Source: Komagataeibacter sp. FNDCF1
GTDB lineage: Bacteria > Pseudomonadota > Alphaproteobacteria > Acetobacterales > Acetobacteraceae
Length of the DNA stretch: 64,000 nucleotides
Assembly: GCF_021295335.1 (NCBI RefSeq)
Contig: NZ_JAIWOT010000001.1
Coordinates: forward strand, 1,429,001 to 1,493,000
Reading direction: 5' to 3'
Under the pieces are notes generated by a model, which worked only from the letters and a program-made list of their open reading frames with translations, was not told where the DNA came from and did no database searches. Positions 7,178-17,473 of the stretch are shown here, one piece after another. Each line of letters opens with the position of its first letter. The first letter of the stretch is position 1. Position numbers and translations under genes: made by a program.

Positions 7178-10100
7178 GTGAACCCGTCCCGCCTGTTCAT
7201 ACATCGTCCGGTCGCCACCACGCTGCTCATGCTGGCCATTTTGCTGGCCGGCCTGCTGGGCTACCATTTCCTGCCCGTATCCGCACTGCCGGAAGTGGAA
7301 TACCCCACCATAACGGTCCAGACCTTCTACCCCGGCGCCAGCCCGGACGTGATGGCGACCTCCGTTACCGCGCCGCTTGAAACACAGCTGGGCGAAATGT
7401 CGGGGCTGGAGCAGATGACGTCACGCTCGTCAGGCGGGGCGTCGGTCATCACGCTGCGCTTCGGCCTGACCATGACCATGGACATTGCCGAGCAGGAAGT
7501 GCAGGCCGCGATCAACCAGGCCAATTCGCTGCTGCCGACCGACCTGCCCGCCCCCCCGGTCTATGCCAAGGTCAATCCCGCCGACACGCCGGTCATGACG
7601 CTGGGCATTTCGTCCAAGACCATGCCGCTGACGGAAGTGGAGGATTATGTCGACACCCGGCTGGCCGAAAAGATCAGCCAGATCTCGGGCGTGGGGCTGG
7701 TCACGCTTTCGGGCGGGAACCGCAAGGCGCTGCGGGTGCGCGTGAACATTCCCAAGCTGACATCGTTCGGTATTGATCTGGACACGCTGCGCACGACCAT
7801 TGGCAACGTGAACGTCAATTCCCCCACCGGCACGTTCGACGGGCCGCAGCGCGCGACCACGCTGCGCATCGATGGCCAGATTTCGGGCGTGGACCAGCTG
7901 CTCAACCAGGTCATCGCCTACCAGAACAACGGCCCCGTGCGCATCCGTGACGTGGCCAGCGTAGTCATCGGCCCCGAGAATACGGAACTGGCCGCCTGGG
8001 CCAACCGCACCCCCGCCCTGGTCATGAACGTGCAGCGCCAGCCAGGTGCGAACGTGATCGCGGTGGTGGACAACATCAAATATGCCCTGCCGCGACTGCA
8101 GCAGTCGCTGCCGCCCGGCATCACCATAACACCGCTGACCGACCGGACCACGACCATCCGCGCATCGGTGGAGGACGTGGAGTTCGAGCTGGGTCTTGCC
8201 CTGCTGCTGGTGGTGGGCGTGATCTTCGTGTTCCTGCGCAACGTGCCGGCAACGCTCATTCCCAGCCTGTCGGTGCCGCTGTCGCTGGTGGGCACGCTGG
8301 CGGTGATGTACCTGTTCGGCTTCTCGCTCGACAATCTTTCGCTCATGTCGCTGACCATCGCCACCGGCTTCGTGGTGGACGACGCGATCGTGATGATCGA
8401 GAACATCGCCCGCTATATCGAGATGGGCGACACCCGCATGGAAGCCGCGCTGAAGGGCGCGGGCGAGATCGGGTTCACCATCATCTCGCTGACCGTATCG
8501 CTGATCGCGGTGCTGATCCCGCTGCTGTTCATGGGCGATGTGGTAGGCCGCCTGTTCCATGAATTCGCCATGACGCTGGCCGTCACCATCATCCTGTCCG
8601 CCGTGGTCTCGCTCACGCTGGTGCCCATGATGTGCGCCCGCCTGCTGCATGAACGCGACACGAAACATGCCGAACCCGCATGGTCGGCCATGGTCGAACG
8701 CTGGACGGTCGCAACCATCGAGGGCTATGGCCGCGCGCTGGACGTGGTGCTGCGCCACCGCAGGCTGACGCTGGGCGTGTTTGGCGCGACACTGATGCTG
8801 ACCGGTGTCATGGCGGTGATCATTCCCAAGGGGTTCTTCCCCGTGCAGGACACGGGCGTGATCCAGGGCATATCGGTCATGGCGCAGTCCACGTCGTTCT
8901 CCGCCATGAAGCGCCACCAGCAGGAACTGGCGGACCGCATCCTGCACGATACGGACGTCGCCAGCCTCTCCTCCTTCGTGGGGGTGGACGGGCAGAATGT
9001 CACGCTGAACCAGGGCCGCTTCCTGATCAACCTCAAGCCCGTGGGCAAGCGCAGTGCGACAGCGCAGGAAGTCGCCACCCGCCTGCGCGCGGAAACGGCG
9101 GACATAGCAGGCGCCGACCTGTACCTGCAGCCGGTGCAGGATCTCTCGCTTGATACATCGGTCGCCGCCACGCAGTACCAGTTCCTGCTGGAAAATCCCG
9201 ACTACAGCCAGTTCACCACCTGGGTGCCGAAATTCATTGCCCGCCTGCAGCAGGAAAAGGCCCTGACGGACGTGACATCGGACCTGCAGGCGGCAGGGCT
9301 GGTGGCGCATGTCGATCTGGACCGCACCACCGGGGCACGTTTCTCGATCACGCCGCAGACCATCGACAACGTGCTGTATGACAGCTTTGGCCAGCGCCAG
9401 ATCTCGACCATCTTCACGCAGTCCAACCAGTACCGCGTGATCCTGGAGGCCACGCCCGGCTTCCAGCAGGACATGGCCTCGCTCAACCAGATCTACCTGC
9501 CCGGCATCAGCGGCAATTCGGGGGAAAGCACCTCCGGCCCGACCCGCTCACCCACATCGGGGCTGGTACCGCTGGCTTCCGTCACCACCGTGACACAGGA
9601 TACGGCCCCCCTGCTGATCACCCATGTGGGGCAGTTCCCGGCCACCACGGTCTCGTTCAATGTCCGGTCGGGCTACGCGCTGGGTGACGCGACGGATGCG
9701 ATCGAGCGCGCGGCGAAGGACATCCACCTTCCCTCCAGCTTCCAGAGTGCCTTCCAGGGCACGGCGGCGGCATTCCGCAGTTCGCTGTCGAACGAAGCCT
9801 GGCTGGTGCTGGCCGCCCTGATTGCCGTCTATATCGTTCTGGGCATCCTGTACGAAAGCTTCATCCATCCCATCACCATCCTGTCCACCCTGCCCTCGGC
9901 CGGGATCGGGGCGCTGCTGGCGCTGTGGGTGACGGGTTCGGGGCTGGATGTCATGGGCATCATCGGGCTGGTCCTGCTGATCGGCATCGTCAAGAAAAAC
10001 GCCATCATGATGATCGACTTTGCTCTTGAGGCCGAGCGGGTCGAGGGCATGACCCCGCTGCATTCCATCCGCCATGCCGCCCTGCTGCGCTTCCGCCCCA

Positions 10101-10354
10101 TCCTGATGACCACTCTGGCCGCCATGCTGGGGGCCGTGCCGATGATGCTGGGCACCGGCACCGGTTCCGAACTGCGCCGCCCGCTGGGTATTGCCATTGT
10201 GGGCGGGCTTGCGGTCAGCCAGCTGCTCACGCTGTTCACGACACCTGTCATCTACCTGGTCATGGATGGCATCAGCCAGAAGCTGGCCCGCCGCTTCGGC
10301 GGGGCGGATCAGGGTGGCAAGGACGGGCTGCCCGGGCCACAGGCTTCGGCATGA
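7178..10354 (+). CDS. mdtB: RND efflux pump subunit, MdtB-like
   Basis: This is an inner-membrane proton-driven pump of about 1058 aa with the usual 12-helix duplicated layout. The proton-relay aspartates are in [18 protein letters not shown] and the TM10 lysine in [19 protein letters not shown], so it appears active. The start is set at GTG 7178 ([15 protein letters not shown]), because GGAGA at 7166-7170 is correctly spaced and homologues begin at this point; an ATG at 7145 would add 11 residues. Its ATG/TGA overlap with the next pump gene indicates tight translational coupling. In MdtBC systems two different pump proteins form one heterotrimer. Confidence 0.9.
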   Translation: MNPSRLFIHRPVATTLLMLAILLAGLLGYHFLPVSALPEVEYPTITVQTFYPGASPDVMATSVTAPLETQLGEMSGLEQMTSRSSGGASVITLRFGLTMTMDIAEQEVQAAINQANSLLPTDLPAPPVYAKVNPADTPVMTLGISSKTMPLTEVEDYVDTRLAEKISQISGVGLVTLSGGNRKALRVRVNIPKLTSFGIDLDTLRTTIGNVNVNSPTGTFDGPQRATTLRIDGQISGVDQLLNQVIAYQNNGPVRIRDVASVVIGPENTELAAWANRTPALVMNVQRQPGANVIAVVDNIKYALPRLQQSLPPGITITPLTDRTTTIRASVEDVEFELGLALLLVVGVIFVFLRNVPATLIPSLSVPLSLVGTLAVMYLFGFSLDNLSLMSLTIATGFVVDDAIVMIENIARYIEMGDTRMEAALKGAGEIGFTIISLTVSLIAVLIPLLFMGDVVGRLFHEFAMTLAVTIILSAVVSLTLVPMMCARLLHERDTKHAEPAWSAMVERWTVATIEGYGRALDVVLRHRRLTLGVFGATLMLTGVMAVIIPKGFFPVQDTGVIQGISVMAQSTSFSAMKRHQQELADRILHDTDVASLSSFVGVDGQNVTLNQGRFLINLKPVGKRSATAQEVATRLRAETADIAGADLYLQPVQDLSLDTSVAATQYQFLLENPDYSQFTTWVPKFIARLQQEKALTDVTSDLQAAGLVAHVDLDRTTGARFSITPQTIDNVLYDSFGQRQISTIFTQSNQYRVILEATPGFQQDMASLNQIYLPGISGNSGESTSGPTRSPTSGLVPLASVTTVTQDTAPLLITHVGQFPATTVSFNVRSGYALGDATDAIERAAKDIHLPSSFQSAFQGTAAAFRSSLSNEAWLVLAALIAVYIVLGILYESFIHPITILSTLPSAGIGALLALWVTGSGLDVMGIIGLVLLIGIVKKNAIMMIDFALEAERVEGMTPLHSIRHAALLRFRPILMTTLAAMLGAVPMMLGTGTGSELRRPLGIAIVGGLAVSQLLTLFTTPVIYLVMDGISQKLARRFGGADQGGKDGLPGPQASA

Positions 10355-13300
10355 ACCCGCTGGCCATCTTCGTCCGCAGGCCGGTTGCCACCATACTGCT
10401 GACCGTTGCGCTGATACTGGGGGGGGTGCTGGGTTACGTGACCCTGCCGGTGGCGGACATGCCCAATGTGGACTTTCCGGTCATACAGGTGCAGGCGCGC
10501 CAGTCCGGTGGCTCGCCCGAGGAAATCGCAAGCTCGGTCGCAGCCCCGCTGGAGCGGCATCTGGGGGCGATTGCCGGACTGACGGAAATGACATCGCAGT
10601 CATCCGCCAACCAGGCGCGCATCACGCTGCAGTTCTCGCTCGACCGCGATATCAACGGCGCCGCGCGTGACGTGGAGGCGGCGCTGCAGGCAGCGCATGC
10701 CGACCTGCCTTCCTCGCTGCGGCAGAACCCGAGCTATTTCAAGGCCAACCCCAACGGCGCGCCGGTCATGATCCTGGCGCTGACGTCACGCACCCGTACG
10801 GCCTCGCAGCTGTATGACCTGGCGTCCAACGTGCTGCAGCAGCATCTCTCGCAGATACAGGGGGTGGGCGAGGTCGAGATCGGGGGCAGTTCGCTGCCCG
10901 CCGTGCGGGTGGAGATGAACCCGCTGGCGCTGTACAAATTCGGCATCGGCTTCGAGGATATCCGCGCGGCCCTTGCTTCCGCCAACGCCCATACGCCCAA
11001 GGGCTTCATTGACCAGGGGGACCACCGCTTCACCCTGGATACCAACGACCAGGTGCATAACGCGCAGGCCTATCGTGACCTGATCGTGGCCTATCATGAC
11101 AGCCGCCCCGTCCGGCTGGAGGATGTGGCCTCCGTGCGCGACAGCGTGGAGGACCTGCGCAACGCCGGGTACGTGGATGGCAGGCCCGCGGTGCTGGCCA
11201 TCATCTTCGCGCAGGCGGGGGCCAACATCATCAACACCAACGACCAGATACGCGCCAAGCTGCCGCTCCTGCGTGAAGCGCTGCCGACGGATGTGGACCT
11301 TGGCGCCTTCATGGACCGCTCCACCACCATCCGCGCGGCACTGGCGGATACGCAGTTCACACTTGTGCTGTCGGTGGGGCTGGTGGTGCTGGTGGTGCTC
11401 CTGTTCCTGCGCTCGCCGCGCATTACCATCATCCCCGCCATCGTGGTGCCCGCATCCATCATCACCACCTTTGGCGCGATGAAGTTCATGGGCTACTCCA
11501 TCGACAACCTGTCGCTCATGGCGCTGACCATTTCCACCGGCTTCGTGGTGGATGATGCGATTGTGGTGGTGGAGAACATAAGCCGTCATCTGGAAGCCGG
11601 GATGGACCGCGTGCAGGCCACCCTGCTGGGCACGCGCGAAGTGGCGTTCACGGTCATGTCCATCACCGTATCGCTGATCGCGGTGTTCCTGCCCATCCTG
11701 CTGCTGAGCGGGGTGGCGGGGCGCCTGTTCCATGAATTTGCCATGACCATGTCGATTACCATCGTCATTTCCATGGTGCTGTCGCTCTCGCTCACGCCCA
11801 TGATGACATCCCGCCTGCTGCGCGTGCATGAACCTGCCCCCTCCCGCGGGGTGTTCGGGCGGATCGGCCAGTGGCTGGAACGCGGGCTGGTCGCCTCCCA
11901 GCAGGGCTATGCCCGGTCACTGGAATGGGCGATCACCCACCGGCGGCTGACCATCCTGTCACTGCCGCTGACCATTGCCATCATGGTCGGGCTGTTCATC
12001 AAGATGCCCAAGAGCCTGTTCCCCGAATCCGATACCGGCATGCTGATGGGCCACCTGATGGGGGACCAGTCCATTTCCTTCCAGGCGATGCAGGGCAAGA
12101 TCGACACCGTGCAGAAGGCCATCATCACGGACCGGGACGTGGCCCATGTCATGGGCTTCATGGGCGGGCGGGGCAGCGCCAACCAGGCGAACCTGTTTGT
12201 CACGCTCAAGGACAAGTCGCAGCGCAATGACACACCAGCACTGACCATCGCACGCATCGGGCGGCGGCTGCGCAACATGGTGGGGGCGACGTTCTATGCC
12301 TCTGCACCGGGGCAGCTGCGCATTGGCGGGCGGCAGAGCAATGCGGCCTACCAGTATTCGCTGCAGTCCGACTCATCAAAAGACCTGTACCAGTGGACCC
12401 CGCTGCTGGTCTCGGCGCTGCAGAAGCATCCCGAACTGTCCGATGTCTCCTCGGACGTGCTGCAGGGTGGCTCGGCGCTGGATGTGCAGGTGGACCGCGA
12501 TACGTCCAGCCGTCTCAACATAACCCCGCAGCTCATTTCCAACACGCTGTATGATGCCTATGGCCAGCGCTCGGCCTCGGTCATCTACAATCCGCTCAAC
12601 CAGTACCATGTGGTGATGGAGGTTCAGCCCCGTTTCTGGCAGGACCCGACCACGCTCAAGCAGGTCTGGGTCAGTGTGGCGGGTGGCACGGCGGGGGGTG
12701 GCACCCAGTCCAACACCATCCGCGTCAGCACCGATTCCGGCACCACGGCATCGCAGCTGAGCGCACAGTCATTCCGTAACCAGGTGGCCAATACGCTGGC
12801 CGGGGGCAACAGTGCCTCCACCGGGTCTGCCGTGTCCACCAGTTCGGAGAGCATGGTGCCCCTGACACTGGTCTCGGTACTCAAGCCGACCAAGACCGCG
12901 CTGAGCATCAACCATGATGGCCAGTCCGTCGCCACCACCATATCGTTCAACCTGACCAATGGCGTGCCGCTCAGCCAGGCGGTGCAGATCCTTAATGAAG
13001 AGGCGGTCAAACTGCACATGCCCGCCAACATCCAGGGCAATTTTGCGGGCAATGCCGCGCAGTTCCAGAAATCGGTCAATAACGAGCCACTGCTCATCCT
13101 GGCGGCGCTGGCGGCGGTGTACATGACGCTTGGCATCCTGTACGAAAGCTATGTCCACCCGCTGACCATCCTGTCCACCCTGCCCTCCGCCGGGGTGGGG
13201 GCGCTGCTGGCGCTGCAGTTCTTTGGAGAGGCCTTTTCTCTCATTGCCATGATCGGGGTGATCCTGCTGATCGGCATCGTCAAGAAAAACGCCATCATGC

Positions 13301-13647
13301 TGGTGGATTTCGCCATTACCGCCGAGCGTGACGAGGGCCATACGGCGCTTGAAGCCATCCGCACGGCCTGCCTGCTGCGCTTCCGCCCGATCATGATGAC
13401 CACGTTTGCCGCAGCCCTGGGTGCGCTGCCGCTCATATTCGGTCATGGCTATGGCTCCGAACTGCGCCGCCCGCTGGGCATCGCCATCGTGGGCGGGCTG
13501 CTCGTCAGCCAGGCGCTGACGCTTTATACCACGCCGGTGGTCTATCTCTATCTCGACCATATGGGGGTGGCCTGCCGCGCATATTTCAACCGGCTGTATG
13601 GGCGGCTGTCCCGACGCCATCGTCTTTCCCACCAGCAGGATTCCTGA
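10351..13647 (+). CDS. mdtC: RND efflux pump subunit, MdtC-like
   Basis: This is the second RND pump of the operon, 1098 aa, starting [17 protein letters not shown] and overlapping the stop of the first pump by four bases (ATGA). Relay residues are intact: [18 protein letters not shown] in TM4 and [18 protein letters not shown] in TM10. A Gly/Ser/Thr-rich insert (about [20 protein letters not shown] to [10 protein letters not shown]) lengthens the second periplasmic domain compared with the first pump. Together with the preceding gene it should form an MdtBC-like heteromultimer; homotrimers cannot be excluded. Confidence 0.9.
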   Translation: MNPLAIFVRRPVATILLTVALILGGVLGYVTLPVADMPNVDFPVIQVQARQSGGSPEEIASSVAAPLERHLGAIAGLTEMTSQSSANQARITLQFSLDRDINGAARDVEAALQAAHADLPSSLRQNPSYFKANPNGAPVMILALTSRTRTASQLYDLASNVLQQHLSQIQGVGEVEIGGSSLPAVRVEMNPLALYKFGIGFEDIRAALASANAHTPKGFIDQGDHRFTLDTNDQVHNAQAYRDLIVAYHDSRPVRLEDVASVRDSVEDLRNAGYVDGRPAVLAIIFAQAGANIINTNDQIRAKLPLLREALPTDVDLGAFMDRSTTIRAALADTQFTLVLSVGLVVLVVLLFLRSPRITIIPAIVVPASIITTFGAMKFMGYSIDNLSLMALTISTGFVVDDAIVVVENISRHLEAGMDRVQATLLGTREVAFTVMSITVSLIAVFLPILLLSGVAGRLFHEFAMTMSITIVISMVLSLSLTPMMTSRLLRVHEPAPSRGVFGRIGQWLERGLVASQQGYARSLEWAITHRRLTILSLPLTIAIMVGLFIKMPKSLFPESDTGMLMGHLMGDQSISFQAMQGKIDTVQKAIITDRDVAHVMGFMGGRGSANQANLFVTLKDKSQRNDTPALTIARIGRRLRNMVGATFYASAPGQLRIGGRQSNAAYQYSLQSDSSKDLYQWTPLLVSALQKHPELSDVSSDVLQGGSALDVQVDRDTSSRLNITPQLISNTLYDAYGQRSASVIYNPLNQYHVVMEVQPRFWQDPTTLKQVWVSVAGGTAGGGTQSNTIRVSTDSGTTASQLSAQSFRNQVANTLAGGNSASTGSAVSTSSESMVPLTLVSVLKPTKTALSINHDGQSVATTISFNLTNGVPLSQAVQILNEEAVKLHMPANIQGNFAGNAAQFQKSVNNEPLLILAALAAVYMTLGILYESYVHPLTILSTLPSAGVGALLALQFFGEAFSLIAMIGVILLIGIVKKNAIMLVDFAITAERDEGHTALEAIRTACLLRFRPIMMTTFAAALGALPLIFGHGYGSELRRPLGIAIVGGLLVSQALTLYTTPVVYLYLDHMGVACRAYFNRLYGRLSRRHRLSHQQDS

Positions 13648-13652
13648 ACCGG

Positions 13653-15221
13653 ATGACATTACCCCCGCCATCCCCCGCCCGTGCCACCACCCGCCTGCCC
13701 CGCACCATGGGCCATGCGCTGCGCCCGGCATTTCTGGCCCTGCCGCTCATGGTCCTTGCGGGATGCATGGTGGGGCCGAAATATCACCGCCCCACCGCCA
13801 TCGTGTCCACACGGTTCAAGGAACTGCGCCCCGAACCCGGATGGGAGAACGCCAACCCGGCCATGGCCGAACTGCCCAAGCATGACTGGTGGACGATCTA
13901 CAACGACCCCATCCTGAACGGGCTTGAGGCGCAGGTTGCGATTTCCAATCAGAACATCAAGGAATACGAGGCCAGCTACCGCAACGCCCGCGCCATGATC
14001 GACAGCGTGCGCGCGCAGCTCTTTCCCACCATAAGCGGCAGCCTTGGCTTCAACCGTGCGGGCCACGGGGCGGGGTCGCTGTCCTCCTCGGGCAGCAACT
14101 TCGCCAAGGAGGGCACGACCTACAACACCTATAACCTGGGGCCGAGTGCCAGCTGGGATCTGGACCTGTGGGGCAAGATCCGCCGGCAGGTGCAGGAGCA
14201 GGTCACCGCAGCCCAGGCCAGCGCCGCCGATCTGGCCAATGCCACCCTGTCCTATCAGGCGCAGCTTGCCACGGCGTATTTCAACATGCGCTATCAGGAC
14301 AGCCTGACGGACCTGCTGCAACGCTACGTACACTTCAATGAACAGGCGCTGCAGATCACCCAGAACCAGTTCGAGGCCGGCACGGCGGATCCCACCGCCG
14401 TACTGCAGGCGCGCACCACGCTGGAGCAGAACCGGGCCTCCCTTGTTCAGGCCGGGATCAACCGGGCACAGTACGAACATGCGATTGCCGTGCTGATCGG
14501 CAAGCCGCCCGCCGATGTGTCGATCGCACCCGCCCCCCTGACACGCGTCGTGCCGCCCATTCCGGTCACGGTGCCTGCCGACCTGCTGCAGCGCCGCCCC
14601 GACATTGCGGCAGCCGAACGCACGATGGAGCAGTATAATGCCCAGATCGGCGCGGATATGGCGGCGTTCTATCCCGATGTCACCATCAACGCCAGTTACG
14701 AGCAGAGCGGCGGTGATCCGGTCACCTCGCTCATGAGCATTGCCAACCGTGTCTGGTCGCTCGGGGCCGCCGCAACCGAAACCCTGTTCTCGGGCGGGTC
14801 GCGCACCGCCGCCGTGCATGAAGCCAATGCCCAGTACGACAATGCGGTCGCCACTTACCGCCAGACCGTACTGACCGCGCTGCAGAATACGGAAGATGCG
14901 CTGTCCAACCTGCGCATCCTGTCCCAGCAGTCACTGCAGCAGCAGAAGGCACTGGATTTTGCCAACCGTACGGTGGAAGTCTCGCTCAACCAGTACCAGG
15001 CCGGGACCGAGATCTATACAACCGTCATCACCAACGAGAACTCGGCCCTGACATCCGCCGAGACCCTGCTGGGCATCCAGCAGCAGCGCATGGTGGACAG
15101 CGTAAGCCTGGTGCAGGCGCTTGGGGGTGGATGGGATGCCTCCCGCCTGCCCTCCAAGAAATCGTTGCAGAAGGACAACCCGCTCCTGCCATCCTTCATC
15201 CAGAAGGATACGAACAGATAG
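13653..15221 (+). CDS. Outer-membrane factor lipoprotein of the NodT/OprM family
   Basis: This TolC-like channel lipoprotein completes the efflux complex. The signal sequence (about ALRPAFLALPLMVLAGC) ends in a lipobox LAGC, with mature Cys followed by MVGPKYHRP, the NodT hallmark. Two repeated coiled-coil halves follow, each with an OMF repeat (TYNLGPSASWDLDLWGK; VWSLGAAATETLFSGGSRTA). The annotated start is 5 bp after mdtC; the ATG at 13707 (MGHALRPAF) would give a more normal signal peptide. A strong terminator lies 5 bp beyond the stop. Confidence 0.9.
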   Translation: MTLPPPSPARATTRLPRTMGHALRPAFLALPLMVLAGCMVGPKYHRPTAIVSTRFKELRPEPGWENANPAMAELPKHDWWTIYNDPILNGLEAQVAISNQNIKEYEASYRNARAMIDSVRAQLFPTISGSLGFNRAGHGAGSLSSSGSNFAKEGTTYNTYNLGPSASWDLDLWGKIRRQVQEQVTAAQASAADLANATLSYQAQLATAYFNMRYQDSLTDLLQRYVHFNEQALQITQNQFEAGTADPTAVLQARTTLEQNRASLVQAGINRAQYEHAIAVLIGKPPADVSIAPAPLTRVVPPIPVTVPADLLQRRPDIAAAERTMEQYNAQIGADMAAFYPDVTINASYEQSGGDPVTSLMSIANRVWSLGAAATETLFSGGSRTAAVHEANAQYDNAVATYRQTVLTALQNTEDALSNLRILSQQSLQQQKALDFANRTVEVSLNQYQAGTEIYTTVITNENSALTSAETLLGIQQQRMVDSVSLVQALGGGWDASRLPSKKSLQKDNPLLPSFIQKDTNR

Positions 15222-15226
15222 GCATG

Positions 15227-15264
15227 AAAAAACCCCCTGGGCCGGATGGCCGCAGGGGGTTTTT
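15227..15264 (+). terminator. Rho-independent terminator of the mdtABC-OMF operon
   Basis: AAAAACCCCCTG and CAGGGGGTTTTT form a 12-bp stem around a 13-nt GC-rich loop, ending in TTTTT. It lies 5 bp after the OMF stop. The A-tract on the left side means it could also act on transcripts from the minus strand, serving the DUF1328 gene that ends at 15281. Confidence 0.92.
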
Positions 15265-15280
15265 CGTAACAGGACAGGCT

Positions 15281-15457
15281 TCAGCCGGATAGCGATCGGG
15301 CTGTGAACAGTGCGATCAGCAGCACCACCACGAATATGGTGATTGCGATGAAGAATAGTATCTTCGCCATTCCGGCCGAAGCGGCGGAAATACCACTGAA
15401 ACCGAATACACCGGCAATCAGCGAAACAATCAGAAAAAACAGTGCCAGTTTCAGCAT
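15281..15457 (-). CDS. DUF1328 (UPF0391) small membrane protein
   Basis: This is a 58-aa protein made of two hydrophobic helices (MLKLALFFLIVSLIAGVFGF; AKILFFIAITIFVVVLLIAL) separated by SGISAASAGM, the typical DUF1328 plan, ending FTARSLSG. AAGGA stands about 7 bases before the ATG. The family is widespread in proteobacteria, often stress-induced, with unknown function. It shares strand and neighbourhood with the small membrane protein at 15518-15775 and may be cotranscribed with it. Confidence 0.85.
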   Translation of the reverse strand: MLKLALFFLIVSLIAGVFGFSGISAASAGMAKILFFIAITIFVVVLLIALFTARSLSG

Positions 15458-15517
15458 GGTATCTGTCCTTGCATATCAGTCATGCCAGTCTAACGCGCCA
15501 GCATTCCATATGTTGCC

Positions 15518-15775
15518 TTACGCACGCCGCCGCATGAACAGGGTTACGACAAACCCCAGGAACGATGCCGCAGCAAGGGCCAGCAGCGGACGGTCCGCCG
15601 TCATGTCGCGCACCGTATCCAGAATATCGCCCATCCCCTGCTGCGCCATGGTGCCAGCGCCCTGCATCCGTGCCGAGAACGGTGCGCCGGAGTTGCCGCC
15701 AAGACCGTCCAGGCCATCCTGCAGGCGGCCAACACCTTCCTCCAGATGGGATTCGAGATTGGGGGGGATCGTCAT
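15518..15775 (-). CDS. Small single-helix membrane protein, CsbD/DUF883-like design
   Basis: This 85-aa protein has an amphipathic N-terminal half (LESHLEEGVGRLQDGLDGLG), a Met/Gly-rich stretch, and a C-terminal membrane helix (PLLALAAASFLGFVVTLFM) with an RRRA cap. AGGGA about 8 bases before the ATG supports the start. No named family is certain. The layout and ending resemble the CsbD-like protein at 3820-4122, so it may be a paralogue of the same envelope-stress class. Confidence 0.65.
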   Translation of the reverse strand: MTIPPNLESHLEEGVGRLQDGLDGLGGNSGAPFSARMQGAGTMAQQGMGDILDTVRDMTADRPLLALAAASFLGFVVTLFMRRRA

Positions 15776-15883
15776 GTTCTGTATTCCCTTGCGTGCAGTT
15801 GGGGGGAAAGGCGGTACGCCGCACCCTGCCCCGTTTGCCCTGCTGTCATGCCCGGGGGCAGCAGGCCCGATGGGACAGCCTTA

Positions 15884-16702
15884 TCATATCTCCGACGCCT
15901 GCCAATAGGCCGCATCCGCGCCGGGGTCCTCTTCCCCCCCGATCAGCCGCTTCATGCGTTCCGCCATCGCCCGCATGCCGGGCGCGGCATTGTCACGCGG
16001 GCGGGGGCCAACCGTAAAGTCACCCCGCAGCCCGGCAGGATGGCCGGCCAGGATGATGACCCGGTCCGCCAGGACCAGTGCCTCATCCAGATCATGGGTC
16101 ACGAACAGCACCGTACCATGCGTGCGGGCATGAATGCGCAGCAGTTCATCCTGCAGCGCGGCACGGGTAATCGCGTCCAGCGCGCCGAAGGGTTCGTCCA
16201 TCAGCAGCAGGTCCGGCTCGACCGTCAGGGCACGGGCAACCCCCACGCGCTGGCGCTGCCCGCCCGAAAGCTGGCGTGGCCAGCGGTCCGCCTTGTCTGC
16301 AAGCCCGACCAGATCCAGCGCCGCCATGGCGCGCTCCCTTCGCGCGGTCCGGTCCAGTCCAAGCCCCTCAAGCCCCAGTTCCACATTTCGCAGCACGCTG
16401 CGCCACGGCATGAGCTTCGCATCCTGAAACACCATGGCTGCGGGCCGGTGCACAGTCGCGGGTGTCGACTGCAGCAGCACCCGCCCCTCGCCGGGTGGCA
16501 TGAGCCCCATGATCACACGCAGCAGCGTGGACTTGCCCACACCCGATGGCCCGAGCAGGGCCACGAATTCCCCACGCCGGATTTCCAGATCAACATGCCG
16601 CAGGATAAAGCTGCGCCCATGGTCATGGGACAGACCGATATCTTCCAGCCTGACCACCACATCCGCCGTGCCGGCCGGTGTCACCACACTCTTCATTCCC
16701 AC
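15884..16702 (-). CDS. ABC importer ATPase, nitrate/sulfonate/taurine (SsuB/TauB) family
   Basis: The 272-aa ATPase has Walker A GPSGVGKST, signature LSGGQRQRVGVARAL, Walker B LLLMDEPFGALD and the switch histidine in LFVTHDLDEAL, all intact. FQDAKLMPWRSVLRNV after the Q-loop is typical of SsuB/TauB. The reading frame starts GTG at 16702; ATG at 16696 is an equally good start. It is the last gene of a binding protein-permease-ATPase operon and lies 6 bp after the permease. No desulfonation or nitrate enzymes are adjacent, so the substrate is open. Confidence 0.9.
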   Translation of the reverse strand: MGMKSVVTPAGTADVVVRLEDIGLSHDHGRSFILRHVDLEIRRGEFVALLGPSGVGKSTLLRVIMGLMPPGEGRVLLQSTPATVHRPAAMVFQDAKLMPWRSVLRNVELGLEGLGLDRTARRERAMAALDLVGLADKADRWPRQLSGGQRQRVGVARALTVEPDLLLMDEPFGALDAITRAALQDELLRIHARTHGTVLFVTHDLDEALVLADRVIILAGHPAGLRGDFTVGPRPRDNAAPGMRAMAERMKRLIGGEEDPGADAAYWQASEI

Positions 16703-16708
16703 CCGTCT

Positions 16709-17473
16709 TTATCCCTGCCAGCCCAGCAGTCTCTTGCGCACCAGCATGAACAGCGTATCGGTCAGCGCATACAGCAGGGCCATGGTCAGCATGTAGACCA
16801 CCACCAGGTCCGTTGCCAGCAGGCTGGATGCCTGCATCATCCGCGCGCCGATACCCGGCACGCCAAACAGTTCCGCCGCCACCACCGACATCCAGGCCTG
16901 CCCGAGCCCCGTCCGCAACCCCGCCAGCACGCCAGGGGCGGAAGCCGGTATCACCACCGTGCGCAGCCGGGCCCAGAAGCCACCGTGCCCGAAGGAGGCC
17001 GCGACTTCATACAGGTCCGGGTCAATCGACTGCACGGCCCCGTAAGCCGCGTAGAAATTGATCCAGAATACCGAAATGGCGATGACAAACGTCGCCCCCG
17101 CCGTATTGAGCCCGAACCACAGAATGGCGAACGGCACCCATGCCAGCCCCGGAATGGGCCGCAGCACCCGCACCACGCCAGACAGCAACCCGTCCAGCAG
17201 CGGGACCGCGCCGCACAGCAGACCCAGCAGCGTGCCCAGTACCGATCCCGCCAGCAGGCCGGTCAGGTAATGGGTCAGGCTGTCACGTATGGCCTGGGTC
17301 CATGCACCGCTGCGCACTTCATCCAGCCAGGCCGGCCCGAGGCTGGTGGGCGCGGGCAGCAGGCCCGAAGGCACCCAGCCCAGCCGGATGGAGGCCTCCC
17401 ACACGCCAAACAGCACCACGAGACCCGCCGCGCCCAGCAGCGGGCGCAGCAGCACGGAACGCCGCGTGATCAT
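16709..17473 (-). CDS. ABC importer permease, SsuC/TauC family
   Basis: The 254-aa inner-membrane permease has about six helices. The cytoplasmic EAA-type loop is in the segment from YEVAASFGHGG to PGVLAGLRTGLGQAWMSVV, with the family pattern RTVVIPASAPGVLAGLRTGL. Its ATG overlaps the stop of the binding-protein gene by four bases (ATGA), so translation is coupled. It would dimerise and pair with the ATPase downstream. Confidence 0.9.
   Translation of the reverse strand: MITRRSVLLRPLLGAAGLVVLFGVWEASIRLGWVPSGLLPAPTSLGPAWLDEVRSGAWTQAIRDSLTHYLTGLLAGSVLGTLLGLLCGAVPLLDGLLSGVVRVLRPIPGLAWVPFAILWFGLNTAGATFVIAISVFWINFYAAYGAVQSIDPDLYEVAASFGHGGFWARLRTVVIPASAPGVLAGLRTGLGQAWMSVVAAELFGVPGIGARMMQASSLLATDLVVVYMLTMALLYALTDTLFMLVRKRLLGWQG

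Noticed and set aside
15303-15908. 201-codon plus-strand frame over the DUF1328 and 85-aa genes
   Set aside because: It is the complement of two genes with good ribosome sites and family features on the minus strand.
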